Assembly (NCBI RefSeq): GCF_014204535.1
Contig: NZ_JACHLR010000016.1
Location: 56,630 to 120,629, forward strand
DNA from: Novosphingobium chloroacetimidivorans
GTDB taxonomy: Bacteria > Pseudomonadota > Alphaproteobacteria > Sphingomonadales > Sphingomonadaceae
Direction: 5' to 3'
DNA length: 64,000 nt
Shown here: piece by piece, positions 50,801 to 59,805 of the stretch
Layout of the letters: each line of letters starts with the position of its first letter
Numbering within the stretch: the stretch's first letter is position 1
Position numbers and translations under genes: made by a program
The notes under the pieces: generated by a model
What the model was told of the DNA's origin: nothing
The model's input: the letters and a program-made list of their open reading frames with translations, nothing else
Databases searched by the model: none

Positions 50801-53224
50801 CTAGCGCGTGCCGCTTACCGGGAAGGTGCCGAAGGGCCCGTTGGTGCTCTCGCCCGTCAATGCGCCATCCTTGACCGTGACGTCGTACTCGATGGTGATC
50901 GGCATCGGCATGCTGGCCTTGCCCTTGAACTTGGCGCGCCCGTTGGCGACCGCGCCCGCGACATCGACCGAGCCTTGCTCCGCCGTGATCTTGCCGGTGA
51001 CCACGTTGCCTTGCACCTTGAGGTCCATGACCGCCTTCTGCGGACCGACCGGGGACTGGATGACGATGTTCCACTTGCCCGCAAAGTCCTGCGGCTTCGC
51101 GTTGCTCGCCTTGGCGGCCTTCAGGCGCTCCATGTAGGCCCGCTGCTCGTCCGGCGCCTGCTGCGCGCGGGTGCGCAGGTAGAAGCGCAGGTCTTCCAGT
51201 TCCGTATCGGTGAACTGCGGGAAGGGCGGCATGCCATTCAGCTTCAGCCCGCCGTCCTTGATGATCGTGCGGAAGGTCGCGGCATCGGTGATCGTCGGCG
51301 AGTAGCGCAAGTCGGGCGCTGCGCCGCCGCCCACCGCGTTCCAGCCGTGGCAGACGAGGCAGGCGCGGCTGGCGAACAGCATGAAGCCGGCCTGGGTGCG
51401 CTTGGGATCCGGCTTGTAGTCCGGGTCAGCCGGCGGGGTCAGCACCGGCGGGGTGAATGGCGGGAGCGTGTCCGTGCCGCCGATCGCGAAGGTCAGCACA
51501 TGTCGGGGGAAGCGATAGTCGGTGCGGTAGGCCTGGTTGCCCAGCGTCTGCATTCCTGCGCCCTGGCCGCCGGCGCCGGTGATCACCGTCACGTACTGCT
51601 TGCCGTTGACGCGATACGAGATCGGCGCGCCGACGATCGGGCTCTGCGCCTTGAAGGACCACAGCTCCTTGCCGGTCCTGGCATCGCGCGCGACAAACCT
51701 GCCGTCGATCTGGCCCTGGAAGACCAGTCCACCCGCGGTCGCCATCACGCCACCGGGCCAGGTGCCCGGTAGCTCGACCTTCCAGGCCTCGCTTTGCGTC
51801 GCCGGGTTCCAGGCCTTGAGGTAGCTCTTGTGGCCGCCGGGCAGTTCGACTTCGGGAATCAGCGTCACGCCCATGCCGGCGGACAGCTCGCCGCCGCCCT
51901 TCTGGCCCTCGCCGATGAGGGCGGGCAGCTCCTGCACCGGGATATAGACCAGGCCGGTCTGCGGGCTGTAGGCCTGCGGCATCCACGAGTGCGCGCCCGT
52001 CGGCCCCGGCCACATCTCGAACAGGCCGGGCTTGCCGTTGTAGCGGATGCCCGGGTTCTCGACCGGGCGGCCGGTCTTCTTGTCAATGTGGCTGGCCCAA
52101 GTTACCTTGGCGATCTTCTCGGCCGACATGAACTCTCCGGTGGCGCGGTCGAGCACGTAGAGGAACCCGTTCTTGGGCGCCTGCATCAGGACCTTGCGGT
52201 CCTTGCCGTCGATCTTGAGCGTGGCCAGCGTCATGTCCGCGGTGGCGGTGCAATCCCACTGCTCGCCGGGGCAGAGCTGATAGTGCCACTTGTAGGCGCC
52301 GGTGTTCACGTCGACCGCGACGATCGAGGAGAGGAACAGGTTGTCGCCGCCGCCAGGGCTGCGCAGGTCCTGGTTGTAGGGAAAGCCGTTGCCCACGCCC
52401 AGATAGACGAGGTGCAGCTCCGGATCGTAGCTGAAGGCGTTCCAGGCCGAGCCGCCGCCGCCGCGCTGGCTGCCGTCGGGGTTCTTCCACCCGCTCGGCC
52501 AGGTCTTGCGCATGATCTCCTCGGCGCGACGGTTGACCGGGGTCACCTCGTCGCCGGGGGTCGTGTAGAAGCGCCAGGCGCGCTTGCCCGTCGCGGCGTC
52601 ATAGGCAGTGACGAAGCCGCGCGCCGCGCTGATGTCCGCGCCGCCATAGCCGACGATGACCTTGCCGCCGAACACGCGCGGCGCGCCGTTGGAGTTGCGC
52701 GGCGCCTGGTCGGGGTAGTCGTAGACCTTCCAGGCCTCCTTGCCGGTCTTGGCGTCGAGCGCGACGACCCAGCCGTCGGTGGTGACCAGGAACACCTTGC
52801 CGGCGTCGTAGGCGATGCCCTTGCTGCCCCAGGACATCTGCAGCGCCGACTTCGCCCGCTCCCGCGTGCCGCCGTCGTACTCCCACAGCGGCTTGCCGCT
52901 CGCGGCGTCGAACGCGCGGATGTGCGAGTGGCCGGTGGTGATGAACACCTTGCCTTCCGCCATCAGCGGAGTGGAGGCGGAGAAGCCCGGCTCCAGATCA
53001 TAGTGCCAGGCGAGCTTCAGGTCGGCGACGTTGCCGGTCGTGATCTCGTCCACCGGACTGTAGTGCGTCTCGTAGCCGTTACGGCCCCAGCTGGGCCACT
53101 CGTCCGGATCGGCGACCATGGCGGTCTCGATCGTCTGCGCCGTCTTGTTGCAGGCTGCCGTGCCGAGCACCGGAAGCAGGCACGCCAGAGCGATCCAGAC
53201 CTTGCGCCCGATCCTGCCACCCAT
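50801..53224 (-). CDS. PQQ-dependent dehydrogenase lipoprotein with cytochrome c and extra C-terminal domain
   Basis: 807 aa. The leader ends in a lipobox (VLGTAAC), so the protein should be a lipoprotein facing the periplasm. An eight-bladed propeller follows with W-motifs (GKPLWEYDGG, GKEAWKVYD, GKELWSFKAQ); metal/PQQ site parts GYGGAD, LGVGNGFPYN and CPGEQWDCTATADM, where the catalytic Asp is present and +2 is not Asp (calcium-type rather than lanthanide-type). About residue 600-650 is a c-type heme site CLVCHGW with a later GMPPFPQFTD Met ligand. The last ~90 residues (AGKWNIVIQSPVGPQKAVMDLKVQGNVV...) are an extra domain of the beta-rich GTWDL type seen at the end of some amidohydrolases. 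Oxidises an unknown alcohol or sugar. Confidence 0.9.
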   Translation of the reverse strand: MGGRIGRKVWIALACLLPVLGTAACNKTAQTIETAMVADPDEWPSWGRNGYETHYSPVDEITTGNVADLKLAWHYDLEPGFSASTPLMAEGKVFITTGHSHIRAFDAASGKPLWEYDGGTRERAKSALQMSWGSKGIAYDAGKVFLVTTDGWVVALDAKTGKEAWKVYDYPDQAPRNSNGAPRVFGGKVIVGYGGADISAARGFVTAYDAATGKRAWRFYTTPGDEVTPVNRRAEEIMRKTWPSGWKNPDGSQRGGGGSAWNAFSYDPELHLVYLGVGNGFPYNQDLRSPGGGDNLFLSSIVAVDVNTGAYKWHYQLCPGEQWDCTATADMTLATLKIDGKDRKVLMQAPKNGFLYVLDRATGEFMSAEKIAKVTWASHIDKKTGRPVENPGIRYNGKPGLFEMWPGPTGAHSWMPQAYSPQTGLVYIPVQELPALIGEGQKGGGELSAGMGVTLIPEVELPGGHKSYLKAWNPATQSEAWKVELPGTWPGGVMATAGGLVFQGQIDGRFVARDARTGKELWSFKAQSPIVGAPISYRVNGKQYVTVITGAGGQGAGMQTLGNQAYRTDYRFPRHVLTFAIGGTDTLPPFTPPVLTPPADPDYKPDPKRTQAGFMLFASRACLVCHGWNAVGGGAAPDLRYSPTITDAATFRTIIKDGGLKLNGMPPFPQFTDTELEDLRFYLRTRAQQAPDEQRAYMERLKAAKASNAKPQDFAGKWNIVIQSPVGPQKAVMDLKVQGNVVTGKITAEQGSVDVAGAVANGRAKFKGKASMPMPITIEYDVTVKDGALTGESTNGPFGTFPVSGTR

Positions 53225-53248
53225 ATGCACCGACCCTCTACCCCGCAC

Positions 53249-53353
53249 CGTGTTGGGTCGATCGGTAACGCGCCAACGGCCGAAGGCAAGCTGTTTACGC
53301 GCCGGTGTGTATCACATCGCCTCGGCAGACCGACGCCGCCAACCAGCGGAAGG
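53249..53353. other. Intergenic stretch upstream of the PQQ gene
   Basis: Promoter region of the minus-strand PQQ gene; I see no convincing -35/-10 pair or gene in it. Confidence 0.25.
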
Positions 53354-53390
53354 CAAAACGAAAACCCCGGCATCCGTCAGGACACCGGGG
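53354..53390 (-). terminator. Rho-independent terminator of the DUF2171 gene
   Basis: Minus strand: hairpin arms CCCCGG/CCGGGG (53365-53390, with extra pairing TCC/GGA) followed by TTTTCGTTTT. It stands about 80 bases past the stop of the gene at 53469-53696. Confidence 0.75.
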
Positions 53391-53468
53391 CCGTCGCGCG
53401 GCGGCAGGGAGGGGCAGGAACCGCCGCGAGGAAACTCGGTAGCTCTTGCAGGGGAACGGATCGGTGGC

Positions 53469-53696
53469 TCAGGCCGACCCGACACCCAGGGGAATGGGGG
53501 TGCCCTGCTTGAGATAGATACGGTTGTCTTCGATCCGGTCGATTTGGTCGAGCGCGATGAAGTGATGCGCCCGATCCTGGCTGTCCGACTTGGTCAGCTT
53601 GATGCGATCGTCGACGACCTCGTCGACAGTCCCGACATGCTGACCGGAATTGTCGGTCACTTCCATGTGCTCTTTGACACGAAGCTTCTCGAACAT
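53469..53696 (-). CDS. DUF2171 (PRC-barrel-like) protein
   Basis: 75 aa. KEHMEVTDNSGQHVGTVDEVVDDRIKLTKSDSQDRAHHFIALDQIDRIEDNRIYLKQG is a single DUF2171 domain, a small barrel related to PRC-barrel. ATG 53696 has the strong ribosome binding site AAAGGAG 9 bases upstream and the gene ends at its own terminator. Function unknown, often stress-related in sphingomonads. Shares the domain with the protein at 54334. Confidence 0.85.
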   Translation of the reverse strand: MFEKLRVKEHMEVTDNSGQHVGTVDEVVDDRIKLTKSDSQDRAHHFIALDQIDRIEDNRIYLKQGTPIPLGVGSA

Positions 53697-53880
53697 TGTC
53701 TGCAAGCTCCTTTCGTTGCTGCTAACTACACCGAACAAACGGTTCGACATCGCGCAGCGTTCCATGTGTCTGCCGCAGCTGGAAAACGTCTGGCGGCATG
53801 GCCTTGGGGGCAGGGAACCTGCCGGCGCTCACGGCACGTTGTCTCGGACGCACTTGTACTTTCGCAAGCGGAGATATCGC

Positions 53881-54255
53881 ATGGATGACGCACGGATCTG
53901 GCAGTACGAGAAGGAGCTGTGGACCGGTGGAAATCAGGTCTACAGCGAACGGGTCAGCAAGGACTGCGTCATGGGTCTACCTGCCGAGCCTTACGTCTTT
54001 ACCGGAGAGCAGGCGACCAAGGCGGTGCAGGATACGCCCAGGTGGGACGAGGTGGAGTTCCTCGATACCCAGGTCAGCCGCCCGCAGGAGGGCTTGATCG
54101 TGATCGCCTATCGCGTCCAGGCCAAGCGCGCGGACAAGAGCTACCACGCGGTGTGCACCAGCACGCTGCGGCGCCTGGCCCATGAGGAGTGGGACGTAGT
54201 TCAGCACCAGCAGACACCGCTCGGCGTGATCGTCGCCGATCCTGCCGACGCCTGA
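53881..54255 (+). CDS. SnoaL/DUF4440-like NTF2-fold protein
   Basis: 124 aa. ARIWQYEKELWTGGNQVYSERVSKDCVMGLPAEPYVFTGEQATKAVQDTPRWDEVEFLDTQVSRPQEGLIVIAYRVQAKR is the pattern of small DUF4440 proteins; C-terminal WDVVQHQQTPL closes the fold. ATG 53881 has GGAG 11 bases upstream. It is divergent from the DUF2171 gene with a 184-base shared control region. Confidence 0.75.
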   Translation: MDDARIWQYEKELWTGGNQVYSERVSKDCVMGLPAEPYVFTGEQATKAVQDTPRWDEVEFLDTQVSRPQEGLIVIAYRVQAKRADKSYHAVCTSTLRRLAHEEWDVVQHQQTPLGVIVADPADA

Positions 54256-54333
54256 GCGACCGGCGAGTGCCCCGACAGGCCGGTCGAAACCGGACTGTCG
54301 GGGCCTCGATCATCGGGATTGCGCGCTTGCCGG

Positions 54334-54924
54334 TCAGCTCTCCGACGGCATTCCGAAAGAGGCATCGCCGCGTCCGGCGAGCAGCACGCGGCCTCCGTCG
54401 ATGCCGTCGATCAGGCTGAGCGGCAGAAAGGCGACACCGTCGTCGTGCGGATCGGTCGAGGACAGCCGCATGCGCTCGCCATCGACGCTGGAAACCAGTC
54501 CGATCGTGTGACCGTAGCTGTCGACCACGGCCATGCCCTCGTGGATCGTGCCCGATGGGGTGTGGAATGCCTGACCGTCCGAGGGTGCCGCAACCACGCT
54601 GTCGCTCTGTTCGGTCGGACGGCCCAGACCTCCCAGCGCGTCCTCGGGCTGCGCGAAGGGATCGCCGGGCCGCTCGGTCGGCGCAAAGGCGCCGAGCGTT
54701 GACTGTGCTTCGGAGAAGTGGGGCTGCTCCATCGCCTCGGGGCCATCGGGATCGCTGACGTGTTCGACCGGCCGGGCCTCGGCTTCGGCATCGCCGGGCC
54801 CCCGATAAGGCGAGGTGCTGTCCGGCTTGTCTGCGCGCGAAAGCGAGGCGTCTTGCGCGCTGTCGCTCGATTGCGCCTGCGAAGCATGCGACGAACTCTG
54901 GGATTGCCTTTGCTGCTGCGTCAC
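54334..54924 (-). CDS. DUF2171 protein with disordered acidic/Ser/Gln-rich N-terminus
   Basis: 196 aa. About 120 N-terminal residues are low complexity (TQQQRQSQSSSHASQAQSS onward, many Ser, Gln, Asp, Glu, Pro) and the C-terminal 75 residues form a DUF2171 domain (IHEGMAVVDSYGHTIGLVSSVDGERMRLSSTDPHDDGVAFLPLSLIDGIDGGRVLLAG). GTG 54924 was chosen because GGAG lies 7 bases upstream; frames further upstream are antisense-like. It may be a stress-related scaffold. Confidence 0.7.
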   Translation of the reverse strand: MTQQQRQSQSSSHASQAQSSDSAQDASLSRADKPDSTSPYRGPGDAEAEARPVEHVSDPDGPEAMEQPHFSEAQSTLGAFAPTERPGDPFAQPEDALGGLGRPTEQSDSVVAAPSDGQAFHTPSGTIHEGMAVVDSYGHTIGLVSSVDGERMRLSSTDPHDDGVAFLPLSLIDGIDGGRVLLAGRGDASFGMPSES

Positions 54925-55524
54925 GGGAATACTCCACTCGTGCGGGGCCTGCGCCTTGTGCAGGGTCTTGCGAGAGGAATGTCCGGCCCCCGTGCACGGT
55001 TCCCCCGGCCTTGAGCCACCGTTGGCAACCCGGGGGACTCGTCGCTCGCCGACCGGCAGAGCCACCGTCCTGCCGTCCGATTCAGCCATGCCGGAATGAG
55101 CGAGGTGGTCGATGAGCGAGCGGATGGCCGGCGTGGCGATGCACCGCAAGCGGACGTGGTGCCGGCTTCGAGCGATTCGTTCAGCGCGCCGAGGCCCACC
55201 AAGCAGCGACCGGCCCTCAAGAACATGCCAGGAACATCCAACATGGCGCGACTCGCCGGGGGTGGCCGTTGACAAGCCCCTTTGTGGCGAGCGGCACACT
55301 TTCGTGCGGGCCATCAGGCACAATCCATGGGGTATGTGGCTTGTGCAGCCCGCTAGATATGCTGCCGACGCGCCTGTGGACAAGCCGGGCGTGCCCCCAT
55401 GGGCCCCTCCCAATTTGCGCCGAAATGCTTATCTCTAGGCAGACGCCGCGGTGATGCACCGCCGGCCGCGTGATGGTGCTCCACGGCATCTGACGCCGCC
55501 AACCGTTTTCCCGGAGTACCCGCG
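54925..55524. other. 600-base gap upstream of nrdB
   Basis: No supported gene. Low-complexity ORFs cross it on both strands but have no family features. A TTGACA at 55269-55274 has no good -10 at the right distance, and an A/T-rich TAGATAT at about 55353 is isolated. No clear NrdR box pair was found. Confidence 0.4.
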
Positions 55525-56577
55525 ATGCCCCTTCTCGAAGCCCGCAAGACCTACAAGCCCTTCGAGTATCCCTGGGCCTACGACATGTGGAAGCGCCAGC
55601 AGCAGATCCACTGGATGCCCGAGGAAGTGCCGCTGGGCGAGGATTGCCGCGACTGGGCGCAGAAGATCTCGGACCATGAGCGCAACCTGCTGACGCAGAT
55701 CTTTCGCTTCTTCACGCAGGCCGACGTCGAGGTGCAGGACTGCTACCACGAGAAGTACGCGCGCGTTTTCAAGCCGACCGAGATCAAGATGATGCTGGCC
55801 GCCTTCTCCAACATGGAGACGGTGCACATCGCCGCCTACAGCCACTTGCTAGACACCATCGGCATGCCCGAGAGCGAGTACGGCATGTTCCTGGAATACG
55901 AGGAGCTGAAGGCCAAGCACGATTACCTGCACACCTTCGGCGTCGACACCGACGAGGATATCGCCCGCACCCTCGCCATGTTCGGCGGCTTCACCGAAGG
56001 CCTGCAGCTGTTCGCCAGCTTCGCGATGCTGATGAACTTCCCGCGCTTCAACAAGATGAAGGGCATGGGGCAGATCGTCAGCTGGTCGGTTCGCGACGAG
56101 AGCCTCCACTGCGAGGGCATCACCAAGCTGTTCCACACCTTCACCAAGGAGCGCGGCTGCCTGACCAAGGCGGTGAAGGAAGACATCATCGACTGCTGCC
56201 AGAAGACCGTCCGGCTGGAGGACGCCTTCATCGACCTCGCGTTCGAGCAGGGGCCGGTCCCCGGCATGAGCGCCAAGGAGATCAAGCGCTACATCCGCTA
56301 CATCGCCGACTGGCGCCTGGGCCAGCTCGGCCTGCCCGAGATCTACATGATCGAGGACCACCCGCTGCCCTGGCTGCAGCCGCTGCTGAACGGCGTCGAG
56401 CACGCCAACTTCTTCGAGACTCGCGCCACCGAGTATTCCAAGGGCGCGACGCGGGGCAACTGGCAGGACGTGTGGAGCAACTTCGACTCGCGTCGCCAGG
56501 CCCGCCGTGGCGAAGAGGCCAACGATACGGTCGAGATGGTGCCCGGCCTGTTCGGCGAAAGCGTCGCGGCGGAGTGA
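55525..56577 (+). CDS. nrdB: Ribonucleotide reductase class Ia beta subunit
   Basis: 350 aa; supplies the diiron-tyrosyl radical for ribonucleotide reduction. Radical site METVHIAAYSHLL (metal Glu and His, Tyr four residues after His), the first Asp/Glu ligands in FFTQADVEVQDCY, EGITKLFHTF helix and the C-terminal tail (NDTVEMVPGLFGESVAAE) for docking to alpha. The alpha gene nrdA is not in the window. ATG 55525 has GGAG 10 bases upstream. A hairpin (CTTCCCC/GGGGAAG) follows the stop. Confidence 0.95.
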   Translation: MPLLEARKTYKPFEYPWAYDMWKRQQQIHWMPEEVPLGEDCRDWAQKISDHERNLLTQIFRFFTQADVEVQDCYHEKYARVFKPTEIKMMLAAFSNMETVHIAAYSHLLDTIGMPESEYGMFLEYEELKAKHDYLHTFGVDTDEDIARTLAMFGGFTEGLQLFASFAMLMNFPRFNKMKGMGQIVSWSVRDESLHCEGITKLFHTFTKERGCLTKAVKEDIIDCCQKTVRLEDAFIDLAFEQGPVPGMSAKEIKRYIRYIADWRLGQLGLPEIYMIEDHPLPWLQPLLNGVEHANFFETRATEYSKGATRGNWQDVWSNFDSRRQARRGEEANDTVEMVPGLFGESVAAE

Positions 56578-56696
56578 TCGTGCTCTTCCCCTAAGGGGAA
56601 GGTACGGGGGCGTGGCGGATCGTCTCAAGCGCGATAACCGCCGCGTCCTAGTGTTCCATCCGTCATGCCCAGTAAATCCGCGGTCACCGCCAAATT
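56578..56696. other. Intergenic stretch after nrdB
   Basis: Contains the short hairpin CTTCCCCTAAGGGGAAG (about 56585-56601), which may end the nrdB transcript, and no gene. Confidence 0.4.
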
Positions 56697-56786
56697 CGTC
56701 ATCCCCGCGAAAGCGGGGATCCATCTCCTGACCTCGCGTCGAACGAACCACCTTGAGATGGATTCCCGCGTTCGCGGGCATGACGA
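56697..56786. repeat. Family B paired REP-like element, copy B4
   Basis: CGTCATCCCCGCGAAAGCGG with GGATCCATCTC, a centre of about 30 bases, then GAGATGGATTCCCGCG and TTCGCGGGCATGACGA. Slightly diverged from copies B1-B3 (AT and GA changes) but the same architecture. Confidence 0.85.
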
Positions 56787-56856
56787 GGTTAGGGGTAGAT
56801 CAGGCTGCGGCTGGCTCGATGCTGCACCGACGGGCCAGCGAGCGTAAGCGGCAGCG

Positions 56857-57252
56857 TCAGTGCAGCCGCGCGGCGGCGCCGAGCTGACCGGACGGCTGTG
56901 GCCGTGCCGCAAGAGCGTCCGCCAACAGTGCCGCGATATGCGCGGCCAGGAGCGCGAGCGCCGGTGTCGCTGCCTCGGCCGTCATATCCTCGCCATCCCC
57001 GAGCTGGACCGAGGCGAGGCACGTGCCGGTGACTGCCCGCGAGACGAGGAAGCCGCGCTTGTCGAGAATGGCCAGGGCCGCGCTTTCGCAGGCTCCGCAG
57101 GCGAGCATCGCCTCGATCGTGTCGCGGCGGCCGGGAGGGCCAAGCAGCGCGGCCGCCTCGCGCAGCCGATCGGCCTGTTGCGCCGCGCCGCTGGCGACGC
57201 AGTCGTGCAGCAGGTCGCGCAAGCGATCGGGATCGATCTCGGCGGCGCTCAT
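56857..57252 (-). CDS. Hypothetical protein, sphingomonad-type
   Basis: 131 aa, alanine-rich and largely helical (IDPDRLRDLLHDCVASGAAQQADRLREAAALLG, ILDKRGFLVSRAVTGTCLASVQLGDGEDMTAEAATPALALLAAHIAALLADALA). Three or four cysteines in the middle (ACGACESAA). No signal peptide. ATG 57252 (MSAAEIDPD) was chosen over an earlier ATG in a basic antisense-like stretch. Function unknown. Confidence 0.5.
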   Translation of the reverse strand: MSAAEIDPDRLRDLLHDCVASGAAQQADRLREAAALLGPPGRRDTIEAMLACGACESAALAILDKRGFLVSRAVTGTCLASVQLGDGEDMTAEAATPALALLAAHIAALLADALAARPQPSGQLGAAARLH

Positions 57253-57371
57253 CGGGGGCCTTCTCGTACTCGGCAGAGGTGTGCCGGCATCCGCCATGTC
57301 GCGCTTAGCGGTCAATCCGCGAAGTTACGCGCCTGTGACCCCCGTCCCGATCCGCGACACCTCTTGCCCGC

Positions 57372-59291
57372 TCAGGTTACCGGCTGCGACACCAGCACCT
57401 TGGGCGCCGCCGCGAGCTGCACTTGCTGGCGCCGCGCATGGCGCAGGGCGAGCCACGCGACGAAGGGCGCGCAGAAGAAGCGCAGCGCCAGCGAGGCGAG
57501 CGCGAGAGCGGACAGCGCCGCGAAGTTGGTGCCGACGCGGTCGGAGGCCGCCAGGGTCAGCGCTGCGGCCACGCTGAGCACCAGGCCGATCAGCGTCTCG
57601 GGCAGCGAATCGGCAAGGATCGAGCCCTTGCTGGAATCGAGCGCGAACTTGGGCGTGCGGCGCCAGGCTAGCGGCTTGTTCGACAGCCCGGCCAGCCCCG
57701 CCTGGAGCACGGTATAGGTCAGCGCATTACGCGCCACTTCTCCCAGGACCATGTCGCTCACCCGCATGGTGCCGGTCAGCTTGTAGCGGTGGCGAATGCC
57801 CACCAGCCAGGTCAGGGTACCCAGCGCGGTCAGCACCCAGGCGGCGTCGGGCACCAGGAACGGCTCCATCACGCCGGCCATCAGCGCGGCGACGAGTGCC
57901 AGGAAGCCCAACAAGCCGCCGATCATGGCGAACAGCACCCGCAGCGGCGCCATGCAGCGCAGCACTTCGAGCAGCTTGGTCCAGCCCGGCAGCGGCTTGG
58001 CCCAGGGCGAGGGCAGGAACAGGCGCCAGTGGCGCATCAGTTGCTGCACCGGACCGGCGGTCCAGCGGAAGCGCTGCTTCTTGTAGTCGGAAAAGGTTTC
58101 CGGAATCAGCCCGCGCCCGAAGGTCTCGCCGATGTAGAGGCCAGAGTAGCCGATCGCGCGCAGGCGCACGGAGATCTCGGAATCCTCGGTCAGGCACCAT
58201 TCGGCCCAGCCGCCCGCCTCGCGGATCGCCTGCGCGCGCAGGATGCACATCGTGCCGATGGTGAAGGCGCCGCCATATTCGCTGACGCCGACCATATCGA
58301 CCTTGTTGCTGGGCATGTACTCCCAGTAGCAGGAAGTCAGATAGGCGCTGCCCTCGTACTCGCGGTAGTCGTGCGGGGTCTGGACGTAGCCCACGCGCGG
58401 GTTGCGGAAGAACGGCAGCAGGCGCGCCAGGAAGTCCGGCTCCGCGAGATAATCGGCATCGATGACGGCGACGAACTCGGCATCGGGATGCATCACGTCC
58501 AGCAGCCAGTTCAGTGCGCCGGCCTTGGCACCGGGCAATGGCGAGACGTGGAAGAAGCGGAAGATCTCCTTGCCCGCGCGCTCGTTCAGTTGCGCGCAAT
58601 AGGCTTCCAGCGGGCGCCACAGCGCCTCGTCCTTGGTGTTGTTGTCGCACACCAGGACTTCGAAGTCATGGTGATCGAGCGCGGCGAGGTGATCCATCGT
58701 CGCCATGACGATCTCGGGCGGCTCGGCGTAGCAGGGCAGTTGGATCGACACTTTCTGGTCGCGCGGGCCGGGAGCACCATGCGGCGCATCGATCGGCGTG
58801 CGCCACGATTCGTGCGTCAGCACCGCGTCGCGTGCGATCCTCTCGGCGAACGTGAGGGCGAAGAACACCGCGCCGAACACCAGGCCGGCCCCGGCCAGCA
58901 TCAGCGTGTTGTCGGGCAGACCCGCCTCGCGCAGGAACAGCGCCGACCACACGAAGCCGAACCAGAAGGTCAGCACTTCGGTAGTGAGCAGGATCACGCC
59001 CGGCACGTTGAGCCGGGGGACAAGCCGCGCCACGGGGATCGCGGCGATCAGGAAGATGGCGACCACGGGCAGCAGGTTGAACACGTCGCCGCCCATGCCC
59101 AGCGTAATCGCGCCGGAGAGAACCGCACCCAGGATCACGCTGCCGATCAGCACCTGACCCTCGTGCGAGGCGATGCGCTGGTAGCGCAGCGGCGCCACGA
59201 CCGCGCGCGACACCATCAGCGATGCGAGCAGCGCCATCACGGCAAGGAAATACATGGACGGGTCGAGCGCGGCTCGAGTCAGCATCAGCAC
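57372..59291 (-). CDS. Processive membrane glycosyltransferase, GT2 (cellulose-synthase-like)
   Basis: 639 aa. Several N-terminal helices, then a GT-A domain in the cytoplasm: KVSIQLPCYAEPPEIV, VLVCDNNTKDEALW, VAVIDADYLAEPDF (D-D-D metal site), LTEDSEISVRLRAIG (TED) and KQRFRWTAGPVQQL (QXXRW-type motif), then more C-terminal helices and no PilZ domain. These motifs place it with beta-glycan synthases (cellulose, cyclic glucan, GlcNAc polymers), most probably with a sphingomonad exopolysaccharide or membrane-glycan role. No bcsB or other glycan genes are adjacent. Confidence 0.85.
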   Translation of the reverse strand: MLMLTRAALDPSMYFLAVMALLASLMVSRAVVAPLRYQRIASHEGQVLIGSVILGAVLSGAITLGMGGDVFNLLPVVAIFLIAAIPVARLVPRLNVPGVILLTTEVLTFWFGFVWSALFLREAGLPDNTLMLAGAGLVFGAVFFALTFAERIARDAVLTHESWRTPIDAPHGAPGPRDQKVSIQLPCYAEPPEIVMATMDHLAALDHHDFEVLVCDNNTKDEALWRPLEAYCAQLNERAGKEIFRFFHVSPLPGAKAGALNWLLDVMHPDAEFVAVIDADYLAEPDFLARLLPFFRNPRVGYVQTPHDYREYEGSAYLTSCYWEYMPSNKVDMVGVSEYGGAFTIGTMCILRAQAIREAGGWAEWCLTEDSEISVRLRAIGYSGLYIGETFGRGLIPETFSDYKKQRFRWTAGPVQQLMRHWRLFLPSPWAKPLPGWTKLLEVLRCMAPLRVLFAMIGGLLGFLALVAALMAGVMEPFLVPDAAWVLTALGTLTWLVGIRHRYKLTGTMRVSDMVLGEVARNALTYTVLQAGLAGLSNKPLAWRRTPKFALDSSKGSILADSLPETLIGLVLSVAAALTLAASDRVGTNFAALSALALASLALRFFCAPFVAWLALRHARRQQVQLAAAPKVLVSQPVT

Positions 59292-59728
59292 GTCAAATTG
59301 CTCCGATCAGCCGAGTACGGCGCAGGCTTTCCGAGGCGTGGGGATCCTGCCCCCATGTCTTCAACTTACGCCGCAAGCGCACGGGTTCTCCGCTGCATAT
59401 GCGAATGCGTTCAGCCGAAGGGCTACGCGGGCTAAATGGAACCTGAGCGATTCGGTTCCCGCCGGATTGGTCCGTTGTTCATCGAGAAACGAAGGAATTC
59501 CGAGCGGCGGGGTGACGGATGTCACGCTGATGGCCCCGTCCGAGAGCCAGACCTCCCGACAATCGGCCGGCGCTGCGGTCGCTGGAGCCTGCCGGAACAG
59601 TGCTCGCATGTGCGTCAAATCCGCCCGATCCAGCCAGCGGACGATCGTTTCGCGTCACGCGGGCAGCGATGCCATGCTGAGGCAGGCAGTACGACTGCTG
59701 CCCCGTTATCGCCGTCGATGGAGGAAAA
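59292..59728. other. Intergenic region before tRNA-Arg
   Basis: 437 bases with no supported gene. ORFs here lack family features and the ones that run into the tRNA are artefacts. Probably holds the promoter of the glycosyltransferase gene. Confidence 0.35.
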
Positions 59729-59805
59729 TGGTGCGCCCGGAACGATTCGAACGTCCGACCCTCAGATTCGTAGTCTGATGCTCTATCCAGCTGAGCTACG
59801 GGCGC
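59729..59805 (-). tRNA. tRNA-Arg (anticodon ACG)
   Basis: Minus-strand cloverleaf of 77 bases: acceptor GCGCCCG/CGGGCGC, D-arm TAGCTCAGCTGGATAGAGC, anticodon stem TCAGA/TCTGA with loop CTACGAA (anticodon ACG), T-arm GGACGTTCGAATCGTTC, and encoded CCA at 59729-59731. Confidence 0.97.

Noticed and set aside
55261..55524. NrdR boxes upstream of nrdB
   Set aside because: Only one weak partial match (around 55353); the needed pair at ~31-base spacing is missing.
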